Below, piece after piece: positions 1 through 5,728 of a stretch of 7,169 bases of DNA; the stretch's first letter is position 1, and each line of letters starts with the position of its first letter. This DNA is from Planctomycetota bacterium. GTDB lineage: Bacteria > Planctomycetota > Phycisphaerae > Phycisphaerales > Phycisphaeraceae. Made by a program: the position numbers and the translations under genes. The stretch is taken from positions 1-7,169 of the forward strand of contig JAJUHR010000091.1 of NCBI GenBank assembly GCA_029267795.1, written 5' to 3'. The notes under the pieces were generated by a model. That model saw nothing but the letters and a program-made list of their open reading frames with translations, searched no databases and had not been told where the DNA came from.

Positions 1-1541
1 TGCCGGACCCGCAGTTTGAGGGGCAGACGAAGACGAAGCTGGGCAACAGCGAGGTGGAGTCGTTCGTGAATTCGGCGGTAGGGGACCGTCTGGCGTCGTG
101 GCTGGAGGAGCACCCGGGGGACGCGCGGCGGATCTGCATGAAGGGGATCTTGGCGGCGCAGGCGCGTGAGGCGGCGCGGAGAGCGCGGGAGCTGACGCGG
201 CGCAAGGGCGCGTTCGACAGCGACGGCCTGCCGGGCAAGTTGTACGACTGCACGTCGCGGGAGGTGGAGAGCTCGGAGATCTACCTGGTGGAGGGGGATT
301 CCGCCGGTGGGTCGGCGAAGGCGGGGCGCGACAGCCGGACGCAGGCGATCCTGCCGCTGAAGGGCAAGATCTTGAACGTGGAAAAGGCCCGGTTGGACCG
401 GGTGCTGGGGTTCGAGGAGATCCGCACGATCATCCAGGCGCTGAATTGCGGGATTGGTGTGGATGATTTCGACCTTTCGAAGCTGCGGTACGGCAAGGTG
501 ATCATCATGACCGACGCGGACGTGGACGGGTCGCACATCCGGACGCTGCTGCTGACGTTTTTCTTCCGGCAGATGCCGGAGTTGATCCGCCAGAATCGGG
601 TGTACATCGCGCAGCCGCCGCTGTACCAGATCACGCGGAACAAGAAGAGCGAGTACGTGCTGAACGAGCAGCGGATGCGGGCGGTGCTGCGGGACCTTGG
701 GCTGGAGGGTGCGGTGCTCGTCGTCCGGGACGGGCAGCAGGGGGAGGCGCTACGGCTGTCGGGCACGCAGTTGCGGGTGGTGTTCGACCTGTTGGAGCAG
801 ATCGGGGAGCAGGCGCGGACGTTGGAGCGGCGTGGTATCCGGCTGGAGGACCTGTTGGAGTTGCGATCTAGGGACCCGATGGGGCGTCAGCGACTCCCCC
901 GTATCCGGCTGCAGGTGCCGGACGAGAGCGGTGCGTTGGTGGACCATTACTTCTGGTCTGAAGAGCAGGAGGCGAAGTTCTGCCGGGAGCACGGGGTCAA
1001 GCAATCGGACCCGGAGCTGGACATTCTGATCGGGGACGAGGCCCCTGCGGGGGGTGCTGCCGAAGCCGCTGGGGACGCCTGCGTCAGGGCGATCCGCAAG
1101 GAGCTGCACGAGGTGAAGGAGATCGAGCGGCTGATGGCGAGGCTGGCGGAGTTCGGGCTGTCGATGGAGGACTACTCGCTGCAGCTGGAGGTGTCGCCGA
1201 GCGGGGAGAAGCCGCCAACGAAGTTCGCGCTGCGGATCAAGGAGCCCAAGGGGCAAGAGCGAGTGGTGGACGTGGCGAACCTGTCGCAGGTGGTGCCCGC
1301 GGTGCTGGAGGCCGGCAAGCAAGGGATCGAGATCAAGCGGTTCAAGGGGTTGGGCGAGATGGACGCTTCGCAGTTGTGGGAGACGACGATGAACCCGGTG
1401 AACCGCGTGCTGCTGCGGGTGACGTGGGACGCTGCGAGCCGGGCCGAGCAGCTGTTCACGATTTTGATGGGGGAGGAGGTCGAGCCGCGGCGGCGGTACA
1501 TCGAGGATCACGCGTTGGAGGTGAAGAACCTGGACGTGTGA
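1..1541 (+). CDS. gyrB: DNA gyrase subunit B, C-terminal part (5' end outside window)
   Basis: GyrB is the ATPase/TOPRIM subunit of the type IIA topoisomerase that introduces negative supercoils. It works with GyrA as an A2B2 complex. The reading frame is already open at the left edge (first full codon at 3, PDPQFEGQTKTKLGN), so the apparent GTG start at 54 is internal. 512 residues are visible; the GHKL ATPase domain and most of the transducer domain are missing. Seen in order are AREAARRARELTRRK, the TOPRIM motif EGDSAGGSAK (catalytic Glu, nt 291), PLKGKILNVEKAR, the metal-binding DADVDGSHIRTLL (nt 513 onward), QPPLYQI, and near the end FKGLGEMDASQLWETTM and the terminal EVKNLDV. About 240 residues lie between PPLY and FKGLGEM, against a few dozen in short Gram-positive GyrBs; E. 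coli carries a comparable large insertion. ParE is less likely because of the gyrase-type TOPRIM and tail. A palindromic terminator follows 27 bp after the stop. Confidence 0.97.
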   Translation, partial: PDPQFEGQTKTKLGNSEVESFVNSAVGDRLASWLEEHPGDARRICMKGILAAQAREAARRARELTRRKGAFDSDGLPGKLYDCTSREVESSEIYLVEGDSAGGSAKAGRDSRTQAILPLKGKILNVEKARLDRVLGFEEIRTIIQALNCGIGVDDFDLSKLRYGKVIIMTDADVDGSHIRTLLLTFFFRQMPELIRQNRVYIAQPPLYQITRNKKSEYVLNEQRMRAVLRDLGLEGAVLVVRDGQQGEALRLSGTQLRVVFDLLEQIGEQARTLERRGIRLEDLLELRSRDPMGRQRLPRIRLQVPDESGALVDHYFWSEEQEAKFCREHGVKQSDPELDILIGDEAPAGGAAEAAGDACVRAIRKELHEVKEIERLMARLAEFGLSMEDYSLQLEVSPSGEKPPTKFALRIKEPKGQERVVDVANLSQVVPAVLEAGKQGIEIKRFKGLGEMDASQLWETTMNPVNRVLLRVTWDAASRAEQLFTILMGEEVEPRRRYIEDHALEVKNLDV

Positions 1542-1568
1542 GGGTTTGGGGTGTTTGCGACAGCCATC

Positions 1569-1605
1569 AAGCCCACGTACTGCAGTACGTGGGCTTCTTT
1601 GATGG
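1569..1605 (+). terminator. Palindromic hairpin terminator after gyrB (copy 1)
   Basis: A perfect 28-bp palindrome covers 1569-1596 (half-site AAGCCCACGTACTG followed by its exact complement, with a PstI-type CTGCAG centre). An outer CATC/GATG pairing with a small bulge could extend the stem to about 1605. It sits 27 bp after the gyrB stop and is followed by TTCTTT, a short T-rich stretch, which fits an intrinsic terminator. Having no unpaired loop, the RNA would fold with the central few bases open. The same palindrome recurs at 1902-1929 by the end of rpsI. Confidence 0.7.
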
Positions 1606-1729
1606 GTGATCTCGTGTGTTGAATGACGGTCGGTGTTGTGGAGAGATGCACGGTCTGCCGAGGGGGTGTGATCGCGGGGGGGCGAGACAGAGTCCTTATT
1701 CCATCGACCTGTTGTTTTCTGCACGAGGA

Positions 1730-1752
1730 CCGCGGGTTGCCACCCGCGGCTA
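1730..1752. repeat. GC-rich hairpin, 8-bp stem, followed by CTA
   Basis: CCGCGGGT (1730-1737) pairs perfectly with ACCCGCGG (1742-1749) around the loop TGCC, and CTA follows. No T-tract is present, so it is not an obvious intrinsic terminator. The design (8-bp GC stem, very short loop, then CTA) matches the hairpins at 1790-1808 and 3237-3255, so it may belong to the same intergenic repeat population. The preceding stretch, 1610-1729, shows no gene or clear signal. Confidence 0.55.
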
Positions 1753-1776
1753 GGTGGTGCGCAGAAGCGGAGCCTA

Positions 1777-1812
1777 CGAAGAAGGATTCGGCGGGCCGAA
1801 GGCCCGCCCTAC
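1777..1812. repeat. Intergenic hairpin repeat, family 1, copy 1
   Basis: This is a 36-bp unit: conserved flank CGAAGAAGGATTC, then an 8-bp stem GGCGGGCC (1790-1797), loop GAA, complementary arm (1801-1808) and CTAC. A second copy at 3224-3259 has almost the same flanks. There, two stem positions are changed together with their pairing partners and the loop differs. The stem is therefore conserved as structure and not simply as sequence. No coding potential is apparent. Confidence 0.7.
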
Positions 1813-1841
1813 TGCCCCAGGCACCCGGCGGTAAGGTCAGT

Positions 1842-1865
1842 CACTGACAAACAAGTTTGTCAGTG
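1842..1865. repeat. Inverted repeat CACTGACAAAC / GTTTGTCAGTG
   Basis: Two perfect 11-bp arms (1842-1852 and 1855-1865) are separated by only AA. The arms are less GC-rich than their surroundings. The right arm runs straight into GGCACCCGGCG, the tail sequence also seen beside the hairpin repeats at 1818-1828 and 3215-3225. This suggests it is part of the same mosaic of repeats. It could also be a dyad protein-binding site, but no gene starts next to it. Confidence 0.6.
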
Positions 1866-1890
1866 GCACCCGGCGACCCTTCGGTGTTTG

Positions 1891-1930
1891 CAGCAATAAT
1901 GAAGCCCACGTACTGCAGTACGTGGGCTTC
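1891..1930 (-). terminator. Palindromic hairpin terminator after rpsI (copy 2)
   Basis: A perfect 30-bp palindrome at 1901-1930 contains the same 28 bp as copy 1 at 1569-1596. It lies 34 bp beyond the rpsI stop. Read on the minus strand it is followed by ATTATTGC, a weak T-rich tail. It probably ends rplM-rpsI transcription, and the symmetric stem could also stop read-through from gyrB. Both copies are preceded on the plus strand by GGTGTTTGC, so the shared unit is larger than the palindrome. Confidence 0.65.
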
Positions 1931-1964
1931 GTGTGTATTGGTGTGGGTTGTGGGGTGAGGGTCG

Positions 1965-2480
1965 TTAGCGTTTCGAGAACTGGAAGCGGCGGCGGGCGCC
2001 GGGGCGGCCGGGCTTCTTGCGTTCGACCTCGCGGGCGTCGCGGGTGAGCAGGTCGTTTTCACGGAGGACCGGCTCGAGGGCGGGGTCGTAGTCTTTGAGG
2101 GCGCGGCTGAGGCCCAGGCGGACCGCGCCGGCCTGGCCGGTGAAGCCGCCGCCGTTGACGTTGACGAACACGTCGAGGTTGCCTTCGGTCTTGGTGATCT
2201 TGAGGGGGGCGACGATGTCGTTGCGGTCGCGGGGTTCGGTGAAGTAGGCGTTGGCCTGTCGGTCGTTGATCATGAACTTGCCGGTGCCGGGGCGGATGCG
2301 GACGCGCGCCACGGCGGTTTTGCGGCGGCCGGTGCCCCAGAAGAAGCCCGCTTTGTCCGGTTTAGCGGTCGCGGGAGTGGGCTTGGTCGCGGGCTGAGCG
2401 GGGGCTGCGGGATCGCCAGCGGGGGCTGGAGGGGTGGCCTTAGGGCTGCGGATCGTAGTGGGTGCTTGGGTTTCGGACAT
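1965..2480 (-). CDS. rpsI: 30S ribosomal protein S9 (uS9) with N-terminal extension
   Basis: S9 binds the head of the 16S rRNA, and its C-terminal tail reaches the P-site tRNA. The 171-residue product has the family core starting with GTGRRKTAVARV (residues 49-60), then VNGGGFTGQAGAVRLGLSRAL, LTRDAREVERKK and the invariant-type ending ARRRFQFSKR. E. coli S9 has about 130 residues with this core starting near residue 8. Here some 41 additional residues, rich in Ala, Pro, Thr and Lys and probably disordered, precede it. No ATG, GTG or TTG codon close to the core offers a shorter start, and AAAGG lies about 11 nt before the ATG at 2480, so the extension looks real. The C-terminal tail reads KKPGRPGARRR where E. 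coli has KKVGLRKARRR. The gene follows rplM by 55 bp, the usual rplM-rpsI order. Confidence 0.96.
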   Translation of the reverse strand: MSETQAPTTIRSPKATPPAPAGDPAAPAQPATKPTPATAKPDKAGFFWGTGRRKTAVARVRIRPGTGKFMINDRQANAYFTEPRDRNDIVAPLKITKTEGNLDVFVNVNGGGFTGQAGAVRLGLSRALKDYDPALEPVLRENDLLTRDAREVERKKPGRPGARRRFQFSKR

Positions 2481-2535
2481 TCGCTTAAACCTTTGGCTGT
2501 CGTGCGGACGGATTGACGTTGTTTGTGGCTACGGT

Positions 2536-2970
2536 TTAAATCGCCAGTGGCTGGGGGCGCTGGGCCTGGTGCGGGTGCTCAGGTCCGCGGTACACCTTGA
2601 GCTTTTTGAGCATGTGCCGGGCGAGTTTGTTTTTCGGCAGCATCCGCCGGACGGTGTTGGTTAGCAGCAGCTCGGGCTTATGCTCGAGCATCCAGCGGAA
2701 GCTGTATTGCTTGAGGCCGCCGGGGTATCGGCTATAGGTCTTGTAAAATTTCTGATCCGGCTTGGAGCCGGTGACCCTCATTTTTTCGACGTTGGTGACG
2801 ACGATGAAGTCGCCCACGTCGTGGTGGGGGGTGTACTGGGGTTTGTGCTTACCCATGAGCACCACGGCGAGCCTGCTCGCCAGCCGGCCCAGGGCCTGGT
2901 CGGTGGCGTCGGCGTGCAGCCACTGGCGGGGGACTTCATCGTTCTTGGCTAGATAGGTCTGGCGGTTCAT
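2536..2970 (-). CDS. rplM: 50S ribosomal protein L13 (uL13)
   Basis: L13 is an early-assembly protein of the large ribosomal subunit that binds 23S rRNA. The 144-residue product is close to the usual length of about 142. It shows WLHADATDQALGRLASRLA, the GKHKPQYTPHHDVGDFIVV block, TGSKPDQKFYKTYSRYPGGLK and RRMLPKNKLARHMLKKLKVY, then a tail QRPQPLAI similar to the QQPQVLDI ending of E. coli L13. The ATG at 2970 has no strong Shine-Dalgarno sequence just before it. It is the first gene of the rplM-rpsI operon. A sigma-70-like promoter at 3031-3058 would give a leader of about 50 nt. Confidence 0.97.
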   Translation of the reverse strand: MNRQTYLAKNDEVPRQWLHADATDQALGRLASRLAVVLMGKHKPQYTPHHDVGDFIVVTNVEKMRVTGSKPDQKFYKTYSRYPGGLKQYSFRWMLEHKPELLLTNTVRRMLPKNKLARHMLKKLKVYRGPEHPHQAQRPQPLAI

Positions 2971-3005
2971 CGGGTTACCCGGTCGGTTTTCAAATCGTGC
3001 AAGGT

Positions 3006-3058
3006 CTTGCTGTTTATGGCAAAGCCTTGCAGTTTATGCAATCCTGCGGCCCCGTCAA
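3006..3058 (-). promoter_or_regulatory. Predicted rplM-rpsI promoter with a duplicated -10 region
   Basis: On the minus strand TTGACG (3058-3053) and TAAACT (3036-3031) are separated by 16 nt, a good sigma-70 match in the right place 61 bp before the rplM ATG. The -10 region lies within a 13-bp direct repeat (plus strand CTTGC[T/A]GTTTATG at 3006-3018 and 3026-3038, 12 of 13 identical, spaced exactly 20 bp). The second copy places another -10-like TAAACA downstream. The repeat could be two start sites or a tandem operator. Confidence 0.5.
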
Positions 3059-3062
3059 GCTT

Positions 3063-3094
3063 GGGGGGGCGGGTGATTGGGGGGGGTGAGGGGG
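3063..3094 (+). other. G-quadruplex-type G-run cluster upstream of the rplM promoter
   Basis: Four plus-strand G-runs of 7, 3, 8 and 5 bases (3063-3069, 3071-3073, 3079-3086, 3090-3094) are joined by short loops C, TGATT and TGA, which meets the usual intramolecular G-quadruplex pattern. It begins 4 bp beyond the predicted rplM -35 hexamer, on the strand that would be template for rplM. Function is unknown; compositional drift in high-GC intergenic DNA is the alternative. Confidence 0.45.
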
Positions 3095-3168
3095 CGGCTC
3101 GGCTAGGAAAAAGATCAATACCCCAGCTTTCCAGATGAGGCTGTTGGGGGGCGACCGGAGCCTACGGA

Positions 3169-3221
3169 CTGGGGCACGCTGCGCTTAGCCCCAGGCACCC
3201 AGCGCTTAGCCCCAGGCACCC
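3169..3221. repeat. Intergenic hairpin repeat, family 2, with tandem tail
   Basis: CTGGGGC (3169-3175) pairs with GCCCCAG (3188-3194) around the loop ACGCTGCGCTTA. It is followed by a tandem duplication of GCGCTTAGCCCCAGGCACCC (3181-3200 and 3202-3221, 20 of 20 identical, 21-bp period), so the right half of the hairpin and its tail occur twice. Near-identical hairpin sequence recurs at 5624-5649. The same CGCTGCGCTT loop sits on a different stem at 5580-5605. The hairpin is preceded by CGGAGCCTACG (3156-3166), which also occurs at 1768-1778. Confidence 0.7.
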
Positions 3222-3223
3222 GG

Positions 3224-3259
3224 CGAAAGAGGATTCGGCAGGTCGGTGACCTGCCCTAC
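3224..3259. repeat. Intergenic hairpin repeat, family 1, copy 2
   Basis: The unit has the flank CGAAAGAGGATTC, stem GGCAGGTC (3237-3244), loop GGT, complementary arm (3248-3255) and CTAC. Compared with the copy at 1777-1812, stem position 4 is A instead of G and position 7 is T instead of C, and both partners on the other arm changed to match. The loop is GGT instead of GAA. No T-tract follows. Confidence 0.7.
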
Positions 3260-3330
3260 CTCGCTGTGAAATGTCGGGGCAGGTTCGGACCTACGAGGGA
3301 GGCGGGAAGTCTTTACCACGGCGGCGGTTC

Positions 3331-3349
3331 AATTTATCATTTGATAATT
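3331..3349 (+). promoter_or_regulatory. AT-rich inverted repeat, probable acs control region
   Basis: This is the only strongly AT-rich patch in the region. TATCA (3335-3339) and TGATA (3342-3346) form a dyad separated by TT. The flanking AATT and ATT continue the symmetry apart from one missing A. GATAAT (3343-3348) resembles a -10 element, but no convincing -35 hexamer lies 17 bp before it, so transcription may need an activator or another sigma factor. It is 72 bp before the acs start. Confidence 0.35.
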
Positions 3350-3410
3350 CTAAGGCTTGGGGTGGGGGAGTTGCCGTTCAATCTCGTATACCGGCACGGT
3401 TGATTTGCCC

Positions 3411-3415
3411 GGAGG
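3411..3415 (+). promoter_or_regulatory. Shine-Dalgarno GGAGG for acs
   Basis: GGAGG lies 6 nt before the ATG at 3422. It selects this start over the in-frame ATG codons at residues 20 and 21. It is the clearest ribosome binding site in the window. Confidence 0.75.
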
Positions 3416-3421
3416 CCCTCG

Positions 3422-5467
3422 ATGTCGAAGCCGCAGGTGAGTCTGAATTCGGTAAGCGTGTCGCTGCAGGACACAAGCATGATGTCGGTGCTGCATGAGA
3501 CCCGCAAGTTCCCACCGCCTGCGGCGTTCAGCGCCAAGGCCCACATCAAGTCGATGCAGCAGTACGAGCAGATGTACCGCGAGTCGATCGACAACCCGGA
3601 GGGGTTCTGGGGTGAAAAGGCCTCGGAGCTGCACTGGTTCAGGAAATGGTCTCGTGTGCTGGAGTGGGACCTGCCGGACGCCAAGTGGTTTGTCGGGGGC
3701 AAGACGAATCTGTGCTACAACTGCGTGGATCGGCAGGTGAAGGAGGGGTACGGGGACAAGGTGGCGTTGGTGTGGGAGGGCGAGCCGATGGGGGAGGCCG
3801 GCGGGCCGGGGCCGGAGGTTCGCAAGCTGACGTACCACGATCTGCTGCGTGAGGTGAGCAAGTTTGCCAACGTGCTGAAGAAGCTGGGGGTGCGGCGGGG
3901 GGAGGTCGTAACGATCTACCTGCCGATGGTGCCGGAGTTGGTCGTGGCGATGCTGGCGTGCGCCCGGATCGGGGCGGCGCACTCGATCATTTTCGGGGGG
4001 TTTTCGGCGGCGGCGATCCGCGATCGCGTGGCGGATGCGCAGAGCAAGATCATCGTGACGGCGGACGGGGGGTGGCGTCGAGGCAAACAGGTGCCGCTGA
4101 AGTTCACCGTCGACGATGCGCTGCACGAGCAGGAGGTCAAGGCTTTGGGGCGGCTGGTGCAGAACGTAGTAGTGCTGAAGCGATGCGGGACCGTCGTGAA
4201 CATGACGCCGGGGCGCGACCACTGGTGGCACGAGCTGATGTCGGAGGCCAGCGACCGGTGCCCGTGCGAGGAGATGGATTCCGAGGACCTGCTGTTCATC
4301 CTTTACACGTCCGGGACCACCGGCAAGCCCAAGGGGATCATGCACACCACGGGGGGGTACATGGTGTACACGTACCTGACCAGCCGGTATGTGTTCGACC
4401 TGCATAGCGAGGACCCCAGCGAGCTGTTCTGGTGCACGGCGGACATCGGGTGGATCACGGGGCACAGCTACATCGTGTACGGGATCCTGCCTAACCGCGT
4501 GCCGACGTTCATGTACGAGGGGGCCCCGAATCACCCGGGGCCGGACCGGTTCTGGGATATCGTCGAGCGGCACCGGATTACGAAGCTATATACGGCTCCG
4601 ACGGCGATCCGCGCGTTCATGAAGTGGGGCGACGAGCACCCCCGGAAACATGATCTATCCAGCTTGCGGGTGTTGGGCACGGTGGGCGAGCCGATCAACC
4701 CGGAGGCGTGGATGTGGTACCACCAGATCATCGGCGGGGGGCGATGTCCGATCGTGGACACGTGGTGGCAGACGGAGACGGGCGGGCACCTGATCACCCC
4801 GTTGCCGGGGGTCACGGCGACGGTGCCCGGTTCGTGCACGCGGCCGTTCTTTGGGATCGACCCGGCGGTGGTGGACAAGAACGGCAAGGAACAGCCGGCG
4901 AATACGGGGGGGTTCCTGGTGATCCGCAAGCCTTGGCCGAGCATGTTGCGTGGGGTGTACGGGGACCGCGACCGGTATGTCAAGACTTATTGGGGTGAGG
5001 TAAAGGGGTGTTACTTCACCGGCGACGGGGCCCGGCGGGATGAGGACGGCAACTTCTGGGTGATGGGCCGGGTGGACGATGTGATCAACGTGTCGGGTCA
5101 CCGGCTGGGGACGGCGGAGGTGGAGTCGGCGTTGGTGAGCCATCGGTGCGTGGCCGAGGCGGCGGTGGTGGGGGTGCCGCACGAGATCAAGGGGACGGGG
5201 ATCGCGGCGTTCGTGACGCTGCGGGCGGGCAACCGGCCTTCGCCGGAGCTGAAGTCGGAGCTGATCGCGCACGTGGGTAAGGAGATCGGCTCGATCGCCA
5301 AGCCCGACCAGATTCGGTTCACCGACGCGCTGCCGAAAACGCGGTCGGGGAAGATCATGCGGCGGCTGCTGCGCGAGTTGGCGACCAAGGGGGAGGTGCG
5401 GGGCGATACCACGACGCTGGAGGATTTCTCGGTGCTGGCGAAGCTGCGGGAGGAGTCGGAGGGGTAA
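3422..5467 (+). CDS. acs: Acetyl-CoA synthetase, AMP-forming
   Basis: Acs activates acetate with ATP to acetyl-AMP and transfers the acetyl group to CoA, in the cytoplasm, for acetate assimilation. The 681-residue product is slightly longer than typical Acs (about 650). It carries an N-terminal block typical of the family (YRESIDNPEGFWGE, WFVGGKTNLCYNCVDR), the P-loop-like YTSGTTGKPKG (residues 295-305), WCTADIGWITGHSY, and the acyl-pocket motif TWWQTETGG (447-455). The tryptophan in that motif is known to favour acetate over larger acids. Next come YFTGDGARRDEDG, the hinge motif GRVDDVINVSGHRLGTAEVE, and the C-terminal PKTRSGKIMRR with catalytic Lys at about 644, the site acetylated by Pat-type enzymes in other bacteria. 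All key residues seem intact. The gene is transcribed away from rplM and appears monocistronic. The first 20 residues look like a poorly conserved extension. Propionyl-CoA synthetase is the less likely alternative. Confidence 0.97.
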   Translation: MSKPQVSLNSVSVSLQDTSMMSVLHETRKFPPPAAFSAKAHIKSMQQYEQMYRESIDNPEGFWGEKASELHWFRKWSRVLEWDLPDAKWFVGGKTNLCYNCVDRQVKEGYGDKVALVWEGEPMGEAGGPGPEVRKLTYHDLLREVSKFANVLKKLGVRRGEVVTIYLPMVPELVVAMLACARIGAAHSIIFGGFSAAAIRDRVADAQSKIIVTADGGWRRGKQVPLKFTVDDALHEQEVKALGRLVQNVVVLKRCGTVVNMTPGRDHWWHELMSEASDRCPCEEMDSEDLLFILYTSGTTGKPKGIMHTTGGYMVYTYLTSRYVFDLHSEDPSELFWCTADIGWITGHSYIVYGILPNRVPTFMYEGAPNHPGPDRFWDIVERHRITKLYTAPTAIRAFMKWGDEHPRKHDLSSLRVLGTVGEPINPEAWMWYHQIIGGGRCPIVDTWWQTETGGHLITPLPGVTATVPGSCTRPFFGIDPAVVDKNGKEQPANTGGFLVIRKPWPSMLRGVYGDRDRYVKTYWGEVKGCYFTGDGARRDEDGNFWVMGRVDDVINVSGHRLGTAEVESALVSHRCVAEAAVVGVPHEIKGTGIAAFVTLRAGNRPSPELKSELIAHVGKEIGSIAKPDQIRFTDALPKTRSGKIMRRLLRELATKGEVRGDTTTLEDFSVLAKLREESEG

Positions 5468-5579
5468 GCGCCCGGCGAGGGCCTGAATGCCGACGTGGGG
5501 GATGTGGCCCGTTAGGATTATCCCTTGCAAGCGAGCGGTGGCGTTCGAGGGTGAGCCTTGTGAGGCATGCTCATGACGT

Positions 5580-5605
5580 GGCGGGTCCGCTGCGCTTGAC
5601 CCGCC
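5580..5605. repeat. Hairpin with the family 2 loop on a different stem
   Basis: GGCGGGTC (5580-5587) pairs perfectly with GACCCGCC (5598-5605) around the loop CGCTGCGCTT. The loop is identical to the core of the loop at 3177-3186 and one base different from the one at 5632-5641. The stem is unrelated to the CTGGGGC stems there. No T-tract follows on either strand, so it is a poor intrinsic terminator. It sits 112 bp after the acs stop; 5468-5579 has no other clear feature. Confidence 0.65.
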
Positions 5606-5623
5606 CTGCGATGCGTCTATGGA

Positions 5624-5672
5624 CTGGGGCACGCTTCGCTTAGCCCCAGGCACCCAACACCAGGCACCCAAC
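5624..5672. repeat. Intergenic hairpin repeat, family 2, second copy with tandem tail
   Basis: CTGGGGC (5624-5630) pairs with GCCCCAG (5643-5649) around ACGCTTCGCTTA, one base different from the loop at 3176-3187. GGACTGGGGCACGCT before it is also shared with that copy. The tail CCAGGCACCCAAC is tandemly repeated (5646-5658 and 5660-5672, 14-bp period), a parallel but different tail duplication from the one at 3181-3221. Confidence 0.68.
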
Positions 5673-5728
5673 GCGGCGCATAGCGGACCCGACGACGGAG
5701 CTGGTCCACACGGCGGGCGCTTGTGTCG

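Noticed and set aside
750..1724. Long minus-strand open frame (324 codons) opposite gyrB
   Set aside because: Its product is Arg/Pro/His/Leu-rich low-complexity sequence, as expected for the antisense of a high-GC gene, and gyrB on the other strand is unmistakable.
1623..1847. Small plus-strand open frame in the gyrB-rpsI gap
   Set aside because: It reads straight through two hairpin repeats, has no ribosome binding site and no family resemblance.
3060..3300. Possible insertion sequence remnant in the rplM-acs gap
   Set aside because: No transposase fragment, target-site duplication or paired terminal repeat was found; only short hairpin repeats are present.
3350..4573. Long minus-strand open frame (407 codons) opposite acs
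   Set aside because: It is antisense shadow of acs with the same His/Arg/Pro bias and no recognisable domain.
4655..5671. Minus-strand open frame (338 codons) opposite the 3' half of acs
   Set aside because: It is shadow coding, and it would run through the intergenic hairpins at 5580-5649.
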